Assembly: GCA_016201285.1 (NCBI GenBank)
Contig: JACQDE010000031.1
Span: forward strand, 1-64,000
Direction of reading: 5' to 3'
Length of the DNA stretch: 64,000 nt
DNA from: Acidobacteriota bacterium
GTDB taxonomy: Bacteria; Acidobacteriota; Terriglobia; Acidiferrales; UBA7541
Positions 8,716 through 17,774 of this stretch are shown in pieces. Numbering within the stretch: position 1 is the first letter of the stretch; every line of letters starts with the position of its first letter. Made by a program: the position numbers and the translations under genes. The notes beneath the pieces were generated by a model. It was not told the DNA's origin and did no database searches. It worked only from the letters and a program-made list of their open reading frames with translations.

Positions 8716-10680
8716 ATGTCGAAGGACAAGCAAATCTGGTTTCTCGAGCGCTCACCAGCGGCCACGCTGCTGAAGCCGCTGAAGGAGAGCTACACGCTGC
8801 GCGCCGTGCGCGCGGCGAAGGGCAAGGGGGTTTCCGAACAGACGGACGGGCTGCCGGTGGTGCTGGTGGCCGACATGGAGCGAGACGACCTGGAAGCGTT
8901 GCGCGAAGTGGTGAGGAGCGACAGCAACGCCCGGTTGATCGGCCTGGTGGGCGACGACGCGGCCAAGCACGAGGAGCGCGGCGAGGGCGCAAAGGACACC
9001 GGCGAGGGCATTTTCGCCTATCTGCCGCGGAAAGCGCCGGCGGCACTGGTGGAGCGGGCGATCGCAGCGGCGTTTGAAAACATCGATCTGGCGGCGCGGG
9101 AACGCGCGGCGCGTGAAGACCTCGAGCGGGCGCGGCGCGAGATGGAGGAGCTGAACCAGATCGGCGTGGCGCTCAGTTCGACGCGCGACATCAACACGCT
9201 GCTGAAGATGATCCTGCAGAAGTCGCGCGAGGTGACCGGCGCCGACGCCGGCTCGCTCTACCTGGTCGAGCAGCTCGGCGAAAACGAGCGGCGGCTGCGC
9301 TTCAAGCTGACCCAGAACGACACCGCGCAGTTCCCTTTCACCGATTTCACCATGCCCATCACCGAGAATTCGATGGCGGGCTACGTGGCGCTGCACGGCG
9401 AAGTGATCAATCTGGCGGACGCCTACGCGATCCCCGCCGACCGCCCCTACCAGTTCAATCCAAAACTCGACCAGGACTCCGGCTACAAGACGCGCTCGAT
9501 GCTCACCCTGCCGATGAAGAACGCGAAGGGCGAGGTGCTGGGCGTGCTGCAACTGATCAACGCCAAGGATGATTTCCGGGCGAAGATCGGCACGCCGGAG
9601 GCGTTCGAGCAGGCAGTGGAGCCGTTCACCGGGCACGACGTGCGGCTGGCGCTCTCGCTGGGATCGCAGGCGGCGGTGGCCTACGAGAACAGCAAGCTCT
9701 ACGAGGACATCGAGACACTGTTCGAGGGCTTCGTGAAGGCGGCGGTGACGGCCATCGAGCAGCGCGACCCGACCACGTCCGGCCATTCCTTCCGCGTGTC
9801 CTCACTGACGGTGGGGCTGGCGGAGACGGTGGACCGGTCGAGGACCGGGCCGTACGCCGAGGTGCAGTTCACGCGCGAGCAGATGAAGGAAGTGCGCTAC
9901 GCGGCGCTGCTGCACGACTTCGGCAAGGTCGGCGTGCGCGAGCAGGTGCTGGTGAAGGCGCGGAAGCTCTACCCGATGCAGCTCGACCTGGTGCAGCAGC
10001 GGTTCGACTACATCCGCAAGGAGCTAGAGGCGCGCATTTCGCGGCAGAAACTCCAGTACCTGCTGGAAAAGAGCCGCGAAGAAGCGCTGGCGCAGGTGAG
10101 CCTGCTCGACGAGGAGCACAAGCGGCAGCTCGCGGAAATTGACGACTACATGCAGTTCGTCCTGCAGGTGAACGAGCCGACGGTGATGCCGGAGGGCAAG
10201 TTCGAAAAACTGCTGGATATCGCCAGCAGGAAGTTCGCGGACCCGCGCGGCATCGAGCACGATTTCCTGAACCCGGACGAGGTGCGGCTGCTCTCCATTC
10301 CCAAGGGCAGCCTCGACGAAGGCGAGCGGCAGGAGATCGAGTCGCACGTGATTCACACGTTCAACTTCCTGACGCAAATCCCGTGGACGAAAGAGATCAA
10401 AAACATCCCGCTGATCGCCCGCGCTCACCACGAAAAGCTGAACGGCCGCGGCTACCCCTACAAGCTGAAGGAGTCGGACATCCCGCTGCAGAGCAAGATG
10501 ATGACCATCTGCGATATCTTCGACGCGCTTTCCGCCTCCGACCGGCCGTACAAGCGCGCCGTGCCGGTGGAGAAGGCGCTCGACATCCTGCGATTCTCCG
10601 TGAAAGACTCCGAGATCGATCCCATCCTGTTTGATCTGTTCCTAGAAGCGAAGATCTACGCGCTCACCGTCAAACGGTGA
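8716..10680 (+). CDS. GAF domain plus HD-GYP c-di-GMP phosphodiesterase
   Basis: 654-aa cytoplasmic signalling protein expected to hydrolyse cyclic di-GMP. It has an N-terminal pseudo-receiver-like segment (about 1-115), a coiled coil (about 120-150), a GAF domain (about 155-330) and a C-terminal HD-GYP domain. The HD motif LLHDFGKVG has H400/D401, and the GYP motif HHEKLNGRGYP has H571/H572 and 579-581. Between them is an insertion of roughly 100 residues with coiled-coil character (QQRFDYIRKELEARISRQKL onward), much longer than in typical HD-GYP domains. The ATG at 8716 lacks an SD and follows a C-rich leader. The gene ends in a GTGA overlap with the decayed frame at 10677. Confidence 0.9.
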   Translation: MSKDKQIWFLERSPAATLLKPLKESYTLRAVRAAKGKGVSEQTDGLPVVLVADMERDDLEALREVVRSDSNARLIGLVGDDAAKHEERGEGAKDTGEGIFAYLPRKAPAALVERAIAAAFENIDLAARERAAREDLERARREMEELNQIGVALSSTRDINTLLKMILQKSREVTGADAGSLYLVEQLGENERRLRFKLTQNDTAQFPFTDFTMPITENSMAGYVALHGEVINLADAYAIPADRPYQFNPKLDQDSGYKTRSMLTLPMKNAKGEVLGVLQLINAKDDFRAKIGTPEAFEQAVEPFTGHDVRLALSLGSQAAVAYENSKLYEDIETLFEGFVKAAVTAIEQRDPTTSGHSFRVSSLTVGLAETVDRSRTGPYAEVQFTREQMKEVRYAALLHDFGKVGVREQVLVKARKLYPMQLDLVQQRFDYIRKELEARISRQKLQYLLEKSREEALAQVSLLDEEHKRQLAEIDDYMQFVLQVNEPTVMPEGKFEKLLDIASRKFADPRGIEHDFLNPDEVRLLSIPKGSLDEGERQEIESHVIHTFNFLTQIPWTKEIKNIPLIARAHHEKLNGRGYPYKLKESDIPLQSKMMTICDIFDALSASDRPYKRAVPVEKALDILRFSVKDSEIDPILFDLFLEAKIYALTVKR

Positions 10681-10866
10681 GGAAGCACAAGGAATCATCC
10701 GTTCTGAGGTGGAAGGCAATTGCGGCCATCGTGCTGGCGGCGGGCGGTTTCCGCGGCAACCCAGCAGGCGCCGCAGCGAGCTCCCAGCTATCCGCCGCCG
10801 CGGAAGGCCGTGCTTGACGTTGTGAATGCGCCGACGCAGGAGCAGCGCGCCGCTACTGAAAAATAA
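10677..10866 (+). pseudogene. Decayed N-terminus of an exported peptidase-like gene (S9 family?)
   Basis: A GTG at 10677 overlapping the HD-GYP stop opens a 46-codon frame that looks like a signal peptide (basic start, then AIAAIVLAAGG). After a one-base shift near 10785 the next frame reads SYPPPRKAVLDVVNAP and stops at TAA (10864-10866). The PPPRKAVLDVVNAP segment resembles the mature start of acidobacterial S9 prolyl-oligopeptidase-like proteins. I read this as a frameshifted remnant whose catalytic body has been lost. The family assignment comes from memory of that N-terminal motif and is uncertain. Confidence 0.35.
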
Positions 10867-10933
10867 TGCAGCGTAGTCTTTCGCGCCTGCCCAACATCTG
10901 GGGCGGGCACGAAGGCGCGCCGTGCCTAGACGA

Positions 10934-12028
10934 ATGGAAAACCTCTTCATGCAAATGCCTGCCAATGCAGTTCGTGTCGCAATTGGTTTCGCACTGGGCG
11001 TTGCGCTGGCCACAGCGGGAACGCCGTCGCCCACGACGGGATCGACAGCGGCGGCAATTGTGCTGCCGCGGCTGGTGGTGGCCGGGCGTCCCGCAACGCT
11101 GGCTGTGCTCGATGAAGCCGGAGCACTGTTGCCGGGCGCGGAGGTGGAATTCCGCGGCGGCGCGAAAATGACGACGGATGCCACCGGCCGGGCGACGTTC
11201 ACCGCCCCGACTCAGGTTGGGGTGCTGATTGCGCAGGCGGTCGGCACGGCGGCGAAAGCATCGGCCGCAGTCATCGTGCCGCCGGAGAATCCGCCTGATG
11301 GCATCCAAGTGACTGAGGTGCCGCAACTCGTTTCCCTGCATGAGCCGTTCTCCATCGCCGGCGCGGGCTTCCGGGGCGAGGCGGAGGGAACGCACGCGTG
11401 GTTGGGCGGGCAGCCGGCGCTGGTGCTGGCGGCGTCGCCAGTGGCGCTGGTGGTGCTGGCCGGGCCGCGGACGCCGCCGGGGGCCGCGCAGCTCGTGATT
11501 GAGGCGGATGGGCGCCGGCCCGGGCCGGTCCAGGTGACACTGGTGGCGCTGGAGATCTCTTCGGAGAAACAACAGCTCGCGCCGAAGGAAAAAGGAAAAC
11601 TTACCGTGCTGGCGCGCGGGAGCGAACAGCGGCTCGAAGTCGAAGTGCGCAACCTGACGCCGGACGTGGTGAAGATGCCGGAGGGCGCCGACGTTCTGCG
11701 CGCCACGACGCGCGGCGGCGCGGAGAATACAGCTGAGGTTGAGCTCGAAGGGCGTCGCGCGGGCGATTTTTCCGTAAGCGTGCGGCTGATCCCCCCGGTG
11801 GCCGGCCTGCCGGACGTCGAAACGGCGCGGCAGAAGCTCATCGCCGCGCGGCGCATCGCGCCCCCGCACTGGAGCGGGCGGCTCGACGGGCTGATCGAGC
11901 GCATCGAGAAAAATCCGCAGGATGTCCTCCGGGTGCGCCGCGAGCTGGAAAAAATGCTCGCTGAAAATCCGGCGGGCGAATTCGGGCGGCTGCTCGAGGC
12001 CGCGTGGCTGATCTTGCTGAAGCGATAA
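10934..12028 (+). CDS. Exported protein with Ig-like/IPT-type beta domains
   Basis: Hypothetical envelope or secreted protein of about 364 residues. An export signal (AVRVAIGFALGVALATAG) precedes a bacterial Ig-like segment (about 40-120: RLVVAGRPATLAVLDEAGALLPGAEVEF). A TIG/IPT-like segment follows (about 128-205: LVSLHEPFSIAGAGF), then more beta structure. The C-terminus is helical and charged (GLIERIEKNPQDVLRVRRELEKML). No enzyme motif is visible. The start is uncertain: GTG at 10922 and ATGs at 10934, 10949 and 10955 are all in frame without a strong SD. No partner gene is obvious; rmuC follows after a hairpin repeat. Confidence 0.7.
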   Translation: MENLFMQMPANAVRVAIGFALGVALATAGTPSPTTGSTAAAIVLPRLVVAGRPATLAVLDEAGALLPGAEVEFRGGAKMTTDATGRATFTAPTQVGVLIAQAVGTAAKASAAVIVPPENPPDGIQVTEVPQLVSLHEPFSIAGAGFRGEAEGTHAWLGGQPALVLAASPVALVVLAGPRTPPGAAQLVIEADGRRPGPVQVTLVALEISSEKQQLAPKEKGKLTVLARGSEQRLEVEVRNLTPDVVKMPEGADVLRATTRGGAENTAEVELEGRRAGDFSVSVRLIPPVAGLPDVETARQKLIAARRIAPPHWSGRLDGLIERIEKNPQDVLRVRRELEKMLAENPAGEFGRLLEAAWLILLKR

Positions 12029-12046
12029 CCCAGCGTCCGCAAAGAT

Positions 12047-12070
12047 GCCGGGCTAAAGCCCGGCGCTACA
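12047..12070 (+). repeat. Dispersed hairpin repeat: stem gccgggc, loop TAAA, tail GCTACA
   Basis: Perfect 7-bp stem (12047-12053 with 12058-12064), loop TAAA, tail gctaca. It differs from the 7548 copy by paired changes in the stem while loop and tail are identical. Confidence 0.7.
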
Positions 12071-12094
12071 TTCCGGAACAATTCGCGCGGTTAT

Positions 12095-12102
12095 GCTAGA
12101 AT
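12095..12102 (+). promoter_or_regulatory. Candidate extended -10 promoter of rmuC
   Basis: TGC-TAGAAT at 12094-12102 matches an extended -10 (TGnTATAAT-like), 44 nt before the GTG start. No convincing -35 is present. Confidence 0.35.
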
Positions 12103-12145
12103 TGCACCAGTAGTCCTCCGTTGCTCTACCCGGAAAGGAACACAC

Positions 12146-13477
12146 GTGACAGGAACAGAGATTTTGTTGGTTGCGGCAGCGTTTGCCGCTGGGTTTGTGG
12201 CGGCGTGGTTGTGGGCCGCGCGGAAAACGGCCGAAGCGGAAGCGGCGCGGGCCAGCCAGCAGAGCGCCGCGGACGAGCTGCGCAAGCAGATTGAAACCTT
12301 GCGCTCGGATGCGGATGCCGCGCGCAAGCGCGCCGAAGAAGAGCAGCGCGGGCGGGTGGCGGCGGAGACGTCGCTGAAAGAAGCGGCGAAAAATCTGGAG
12401 GAGCAACGCAAGGCGATTGAGGAAGTCCGCGCGAAGATGGCGGAGACGTTTGAGGCGCTCAGCGCCACGGCACTGAAAAGCAGTTCGCAGGAATTCCTCA
12501 AGCTCGCGGGAATGACGTTTGAAAAGCTGAAAGCGGAGGCCAGCGGGGACCTTTCCAAAAAGGAGCAGGCTTTCCAGAACCTGGTGGAGCCCATCACGAA
12601 GACGCTGAGCGCGATGCAGCAGGAACTGGTGCGGGTGGACACGCAGGTGGAGGCGCTGGCGAAGTCGAGCCAGGAACTGCGCGCGGAAACGGGCAGCCTG
12701 GTGACGTCGCTGCGGCAGCCGCAAATCAAGGGCAAGTGGGGCGAGCTGACGCTGCGGCGGGCGGTGGAGCTGGCGGGGATGTCGCCGCACGTGGATTTCG
12801 TCGAGCAGCAGACGCTGGAAACCGAAGACGGCCGGCTGCGCCCGGACCTGATCGTGCACCTGCCCGGCGGCACGCAGATCGTGGTGGACGCCAAAGTGCC
12901 GTTGCACGCCTTTTTGGAAGCGGTGACGATCCGCACGCAGAGCGAATACCACGCGGCGATGGACAACCACGCGCGGCTGGTGCGGGCGCACATCGGCCAG
13001 CTCGCCAGCAAGGCCTACTGGAACCAGTTCGAGAGGGCGCCGAAATTCGTGGTGCTGTTCCTGCCGGGCGAATCGTTCTTCAGCGCGGCGCTGGAAAAAG
13101 ACCACACGCTGATCGAAGATGCGATGGAGAAGAACGTGATCCTAGCGAGTCCAACGACGCTGATCGCGCTGCTGCGGTCGGTGGCGGCGGGCTGGCGCGC
13201 GGAACAACTGGCGGAAAACGCGGCGCAGATCAGCGAGCTCGGCAAGGAGCTGCACGACCGCATCCGGGTATTCGTGGAGCACTTGGGCAAGGTGGGCAGC
13301 GCGCTCGACGCGGCGAACAAGGCGTACAACAACGCGGTCGGGTCGCTCGAACAGCGCGTGCTGCCCGGGGCGCGGAAGTTCCGCGAGCTGGGCGTGCAAG
13401 CGACGGCGGAAATCGCCGACGTGGAGCCGACCGGCGTGGCGGTGCGGCAGTTGGCGGCGAGCAACGAAAACCTGTAA
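12146..13477 (+). CDS. rmuC: RmuC family DNA recombination protein
   Basis: 443-aa RmuC homologue. The family limits recombination-associated rearrangements in E. coli and has a predicted nuclease-like core. The N-terminus has one membrane helix (ILLVAAAFAAGFVAAWLWAA), followed by a long coiled coil (about 28-160) and the conserved RmuC core (about 190-400). The core shows GKWGELTLRRAVELAGM, RLRPDLIVHLPGG, IVVDAKVPL, FVVLFLPGESFFSAAL and SPTTLIALLRSVA. The start is GTG at 12146 with GGAAAGGA 5-6 nt upstream. Length and domain order match the family. The gene is apparently monocistronic and ends shortly before a repeat and a bidirectional terminator. Confidence 0.93.
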   Translation: MTGTEILLVAAAFAAGFVAAWLWAARKTAEAEAARASQQSAADELRKQIETLRSDADAARKRAEEEQRGRVAAETSLKEAAKNLEEQRKAIEEVRAKMAETFEALSATALKSSSQEFLKLAGMTFEKLKAEASGDLSKKEQAFQNLVEPITKTLSAMQQELVRVDTQVEALAKSSQELRAETGSLVTSLRQPQIKGKWGELTLRRAVELAGMSPHVDFVEQQTLETEDGRLRPDLIVHLPGGTQIVVDAKVPLHAFLEAVTIRTQSEYHAAMDNHARLVRAHIGQLASKAYWNQFERAPKFVVLFLPGESFFSAALEKDHTLIEDAMEKNVILASPTTLIALLRSVAAGWRAEQLAENAAQISELGKELHDRIRVFVEHLGKVGSALDAANKAYNNAVGSLEQRVLPGARKFRELGVQATAEIADVEPTGVAVRQLAASNENL

Positions 13478-13493
13478 AGGTGAAATAAGAGAG

Positions 13494-13516
13494 ATCCTTC
13501 GCTTCGCTCAGGATGA
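13494..13516 (+). repeat. Dispersed repeat, ttcgcttcgctcagg type
   Basis: Short copy of the cttcgcttcgctc repeat between rmuC and the terminator. It matches the core of the 7457 copy. Confidence 0.5.
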
Positions 13517-13539
13517 CGAGCGTCGCGCGCGATAAAACA

Positions 13540-13576
13540 ACGGCCTCCCCAAGAAGCGGGGAGGCCGTCTGGTTTT
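13540..13576. terminator. Bidirectional intrinsic terminator between rmuC and the TonB receptor gene
   Basis: Perfect 11-bp stem (13540-13550 with 13558-13568) and 7-nt loop. It is flanked by a T-rich run on the plus side (ctggtttt) and by gttttatc when read on the minus strand, so it can end both convergent genes. Confidence 0.8.
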
Positions 13577-13586
13577 CAGTTGCAGC

Positions 13587-16500
13587 TTACCAGTTGATCT
13601 TGATAGCGAACTGGAACTGGCGCGGGTCGAGCGCGGCCGTGGGCTCGCCGGCGCGGCAGGTGGACGGGTCCAGCGGGTTGCACAGCGGGCTGACGTCGCC
13701 CACGTTAAATTTGTTGGTCAGGTTGAACATGTCGGTGATGAATTCCATATTCCACTTCTCACCAAAGTGGAACTTGCGCGCGATGCGCAGATCGGTGGTG
13801 AAGAACCGCGGCCGGAAGAACTTGTTTCGGCCGAGGTTGCCGGTGCAGCCGAAGAACGAGGGCACCGGCAGGCCGGCGAAGAGCGTGTTGGTCGGCGCGC
13901 CGTTGGGCGAGGCGGGATCAGCCGGGCAAACGGTCGGCGGCAGGAAGCTCCCCGACTGCACGAACGGCGAAAGGACGCCGCCGGTCTGCGCGAAGGAAGG
14001 CCGGTCCGTGTTGGAGCCGAAGTCGAGGTTGAAGTCCGAGCCGGTCAGCACGGAGAAGGGCCGGCCGGTGGCCCACTCGACGATGGGGGCCACGGTGAAG
14101 TCGGCGAAGAACTTGTGCCAGGCGCCGGGATCAGTGCGCTTCCAGGGGGTCTGGATGACGGCGCTGGTGACCCAGCGGTGGCGCTGGTCGAAAGTGGAGT
14201 TGCTGCGCTCGAGGTCGGGCCGGTTGTTGTTCTGCGGCGCGAGGAGCGTCTGCAGGTCGGTGGAGTCGTCAATCGAGTGCGACCACGTCCAGCTCGAAAG
14301 CACCTCGAAGTTTTTCGAGAAGCGCTTGGTGAAATTGATCGTCAGGCCATGATACACGGACCCGCCGGAGGATTCCTGCTGCATGACGTCGCTGAACGGC
14401 ACCGGAACACCGGAGGTGCCGGTCGGGAAGCCCGCCAGGCCGGCGAGGAACACCTGGCTGCCGGGAGTGGTCGGCGTGCCGTAGCCGCCGGGCAGCAAGC
14501 CCGCAAACGACGGGTTCGGGCCGGTGGGGCGGAAGAAGTTGAAGAAGGCCGCGGTGCCGATGAACTGGCCGTTGAAGCCCGAGTTGGGTGCCGGGGAGGC
14601 CGGGCAGCCACCGAGCACGCCGAGCAGGCCGGGGGCGAGGACGGTAATACCGCAAGCACTGGCCGTGGGTAAAGTCGAGGCGCCGGGCACGGCGACCGAA
14701 GTCGGCCGGGAAGGCGTCAGGCCGCCGGCGATGGCGTTGCGGAAGTTGCGGATCAGGCGGCCGGCATTGGGCGGCGTGATGTTGCGCGGACGATTCAGCT
14801 TCACGCCGTGCGTGTAGGTGTAGGACGCGCTGATTTTGTAATCGTTCCACATCTTGCGCTCGACGGTGAAGTTGGCCTGCTGCGCGTAGCCATAGCGGAA
14901 GTCCTTATCCACGTGCAGCGTGAAGGGCAGCAGCGTGAGCGGGACGCCGGCGGTGATGTAGTTCTGGTTGACAAAGATGGAGTTGGCGAGCTTGGGATCA
15001 AAGCGCTGCTGCGCCGACAGATAGCCGAAGCTGGCGGGAGCGTTGAGCACGCCCTGGAAGATGGAGCCGGCGTTCAGCGCGCCGATGGGGTTCACCAGGA
15101 CGGAAGTGCGGGTCGCGGAGCCGCCGGCGGAGAGTAACTGCGTGGAGCGCGCGCCGTCGGCAGTGGCGGAGTTGAAGGCCACGGCGAGCAGCGGGTGGTC
15201 GAAGAAGATGCCGTAGCCGGCGCGGACGACGGTGTTGCCGTTGCCCATCGGGTCCCACGCCAGTGCGAAGCGCGGCGACCAGTTGTTCTTGTCCCGCGGG
15301 ATGCCGAGGAGGACGCCGAGGGCGTTCTCCGCCGCCCGGTTCATCGGGGTGGAGGAGGCGAAGACGGGAGTGAGCTCGACGTCGTAGCGCGCGCCGAAGT
15401 TCAGCGTCAGGCGCGGATGCACCTTCCAGCTATCCTGAATGAACCCGGCATAAGTCGTGTTGCTTAAGGGGAGGCGCGAGCTGCCGATGCCCTGGATGAA
15501 GACCTGCGGCGCGCCGAGGCCGTAGGCTTGCACAGCGGTGATGCCGGGCAGAGCTACGCCGCCGACCGAAGCGGGCAGGCCGAGCTCGGTGGCGGTGAGC
15601 CCGCCGAAGTTGAACAGGCCGCCGAAGTTCAGCTCGAAGATCTGGTCTTTCTTGGAACGGAGCTGGATCAGGTTGATGTCGCCGCCGAACTTGATGTTGT
15701 GGCGGCCCTTGGTCCAGGTCATGTTGTCGGTCCACTGCCAGCGGCGCTCGATGCGGTCCACGGTGGAGAAAGGCTCACGGCCGAAGAAAGCGAAGCCGGT
15801 GATGTTGACACCCACGTCGCTGCCACCGGGCAGGTCCGCAAAACCGTAGTGCAGGCCGCGGCGGGCAAACTGGGTGCGGAACTCGTTGAAGAAGGTCTGG
15901 GTGAAGGCGGTGACGTGCTGGCCGACGACGGCGAAGTCGCGGGTCTGGTTCAGCGAGGTGCGACTGCCGGCATTCTGCCCGAAGTTCTGGTTCTGGGCGT
16001 TCACCTGGATGCCGGTGACCTTCGAGGGCGTAACGTTCACGCGCACAAAGCTGTTGTTCTTGTCGTTCCACTGGTGGTCAAGGCGAGCCGACCAGAGGCT
16101 GGTGCCTTCCTTAATCGGGTAGTTCCCCATCAGGGCGCGCAGGTTCACGAAGGAAGCCGGCAGCGCGACCTGGTTGGCCGCCGTACACGGAACCGGTATC
16201 GGGCAGTCAATCAGCGCCGGGAAGCGCGCGCCGGGAGCGGCTGGGACGCCGAACCCAAGCGTGGAGAGAAGCCCGGGGTCCACGCGGTTCAGGGCCACAC
16301 TCGAGGCGGAGCCGGCAGTCAGAAACACCCGCGCGGCCAGCGCCGCGCCGCCCGGAGCGGCGAGCACGGTCAGGTTGTTGACGAACGCGGCCTGCGCCGG
16401 CGTGAGCAGCATGGTTACACCGGGGATCACCGGCGTGGTGGCGGAGACGAGGCCGAAGTTGTTGGAGCCGATGTTGGTGAAGCCGCTCTCCTGCCGCCGC

Positions 16501-17432
16501 GTGGTCTCATACGAGAGGAAGTAGAAGGTCTTGTCCTTCTTAATGGGTCCGCCGATGGTGGCGCCGCCCTGAAAGCGCGTGTAGCCCTGCTTGACGGCAG
16601 TGACCGCGCCGGTGGTGGGGTTCACCTCCACGGAGAACGGGTTGCGCGCCTGGATGGTCTTATGGCGGAGGAAGCCAAAGACGTTGCCGTGGACTTCGTT
16701 GGAGCCGCCCTTGGTGACGATGTTGATGACGCCGCCGGTGGCGCGGCCGAATTCCGGCATGTAGTTGCTCATGATCACCTGGAATTCCTGCACCGCTTCC
16801 TGAGAAACGGTGGCGCGCACGCCGTTGACGGAGTTGTCGGTGGCGTCGGCGCCGTCCACGGAGACTTGATTCGAGCGGGCGCGGGCGCCGCCGAAGTTGA
16901 TGCCGCTGGTGGGCGCGGCGCCGATGGAGGGCGCGCTGTCGCGGGCGGCCTGCGAGTTGGTCAGCGTGAAGTTGATGTAGTTGCGGCCGTTGATGGGCAG
17001 ACTGGCGATGCGGCGGGAGTCCACCGTCTCCGCGACGGCGGTGCGCCGGACCTCGATCATCTCCGTCGTTTCCGTGACGGTGATTGTCTCCGCGCCGGTC
17101 TGAATCTTCATGTGCGCGTGGAACTCAGCCGCCTGGCCGATGGTGAGCACCAGCTCCGGGTTCACCAGCCTGGCGAAGCCGGAGGCTTCCACAGTGACCT
17201 GATAGCGCCCCGGCGGCAGTTGGACGAACAGCGCCCGCCCGGACTCATCACTCTCTCCGGTGCGGGTCGCCGAGGTGGCCACGTTCTTCACCGTGACCTT
17301 CGCACCCTTGATGGCCGCATCCGACGGGTCGAGCACGCGGACATCGAGGTCCACGGTGTTCACCTGGGCCAGCGCAGCCGAACCGATCAGCACAACCAGC
17401 GCAAACAAACACACCCACTCACGAAAGCGCAT
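13587..17432 (-). CDS. TonB-dependent outer-membrane receptor with carboxypeptidase-regulatory-like N-domain
   Basis: 1,281-aa outer-membrane transporter of the large Oar-like type abundant in Acidobacteriota. It probably imports oligosaccharide or peptide ligands, but the substrate is not known. A signal peptide (MRFREWVCLFALVVLIGSAALA) precedes a CarboxypepD_reg-like Ig fold (about 26-105, ending YQVTVEASGFARLV). A TonB plug follows (about 120-245, with LPINGRNYINFTL and GGVINIVTKGGSNEVHG), then a long beta barrel ending in QFQFAIKINW with a terminal aromatic residue. I chose the ATG at 17432 because AGGAGA lies 8 nt upstream; a 20-residue upstream extension has no SD. Cysteine-containing, Pro/Gly-rich extracellular loops are frequent. 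It is monocistronic with a terminator downstream. Confidence 0.93.
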   Translation of the reverse strand: MRFREWVCLFALVVLIGSAALAQVNTVDLDVRVLDPSDAAIKGAKVTVKNVATSATRTGESDESGRALFVQLPPGRYQVTVEASGFARLVNPELVLTIGQAAEFHAHMKIQTGAETITVTETTEMIEVRRTAVAETVDSRRIASLPINGRNYINFTLTNSQAARDSAPSIGAAPTSGINFGGARARSNQVSVDGADATDNSVNGVRATVSQEAVQEFQVIMSNYMPEFGRATGGVINIVTKGGSNEVHGNVFGFLRHKTIQARNPFSVEVNPTTGAVTAVKQGYTRFQGGATIGGPIKKDKTFYFLSYETTRRQESGFTNIGSNNFGLVSATTPVIPGVTMLLTPAQAAFVNNLTVLAAPGGAALAARVFLTAGSASSVALNRVDPGLLSTLGFGVPAAPGARFPALIDCPIPVPCTAANQVALPASFVNLRALMGNYPIKEGTSLWSARLDHQWNDKNNSFVRVNVTPSKVTGIQVNAQNQNFGQNAGSRTSLNQTRDFAVVGQHVTAFTQTFFNEFRTQFARRGLHYGFADLPGGSDVGVNITGFAFFGREPFSTVDRIERRWQWTDNMTWTKGRHNIKFGGDINLIQLRSKKDQIFELNFGGLFNFGGLTATELGLPASVGGVALPGITAVQAYGLGAPQVFIQGIGSSRLPLSNTTYAGFIQDSWKVHPRLTLNFGARYDVELTPVFASSTPMNRAAENALGVLLGIPRDKNNWSPRFALAWDPMGNGNTVVRAGYGIFFDHPLLAVAFNSATADGARSTQLLSAGGSATRTSVLVNPIGALNAGSIFQGVLNAPASFGYLSAQQRFDPKLANSIFVNQNYITAGVPLTLLPFTLHVDKDFRYGYAQQANFTVERKMWNDYKISASYTYTHGVKLNRPRNITPPNAGRLIRNFRNAIAGGLTPSRPTSVAVPGASTLPTASACGITVLAPGLLGVLGGCPASPAPNSGFNGQFIGTAAFFNFFRPTGPNPSFAGLLPGGYGTPTTPGSQVFLAGLAGFPTGTSGVPVPFSDVMQQESSGGSVYHGLTINFTKRFSKNFEVLSSWTWSHSIDDSTDLQTLLAPQNNNRPDLERSNSTFDQRHRWVTSAVIQTPWKRTDPGAWHKFFADFTVAPIVEWATGRPFSVLTGSDFNLDFGSNTDRPSFAQTGGVLSPFVQSGSFLPPTVCPADPASPNGAPTNTLFAGLPVPSFFGCTGNLGRNKFFRPRFFTTDLRIARKFHFGEKWNMEFITDMFNLTNKFNVGDVSPLCNPLDPSTCRAGEPTAALDPRQFQFAIKINW

Positions 17433-17774
17433 CGTTGTTCTCCTGTGGAATCGTATCGTGACGACACCCCGCGTCCCGGCGTGCCGGGACACTTCACAAT
17501 GGCGTTGGAACCTTACCCGCCCCTGAGTAACTTACCGGGGACTTGTACCTTAGCAGCTTGGCCCATTTCAACAGGTATTTTCAGGGGAGGGCTTGTAGCG
17601 GCGGGTTTCGAGCTTTTTGCGTCCCGGCGAATTCTGCCAGGAAGCCCGCCGCCTGGGACTGCGTCCCGACAAGTCGGGACGCCTTGCCTCTGCGGTCGCG
17701 GAACCTGTCCCGAGCGCCGCCGCGGGACCTGTGGTTTCAAAACATCTGCGCCATCGGCGGAATCTGCGGACTCA
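17433..17774. other. Intergenic region upstream of the TonB receptor, rich in repeats
   Basis: 342 bp without a gene. It includes the promoter side of the receptor gene (around 17440-17600), a half hairpin word gtagcggcggg at about 17597 and a cluster of palindromic repeat units at about 17650-17740. Confidence 0.5.
17650..17740. repeat. Composite dispersed repeat (cgtcccgacaagtcgggacg and related units)
   Basis: Tandem imperfect palindromes, including cgtcccgacaagtcgggacg and ctgtcccgagcgccgccgcg. They belong to the same family as the repeats at 18400, 19577, 28416 and 47968. Confidence 0.55.
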
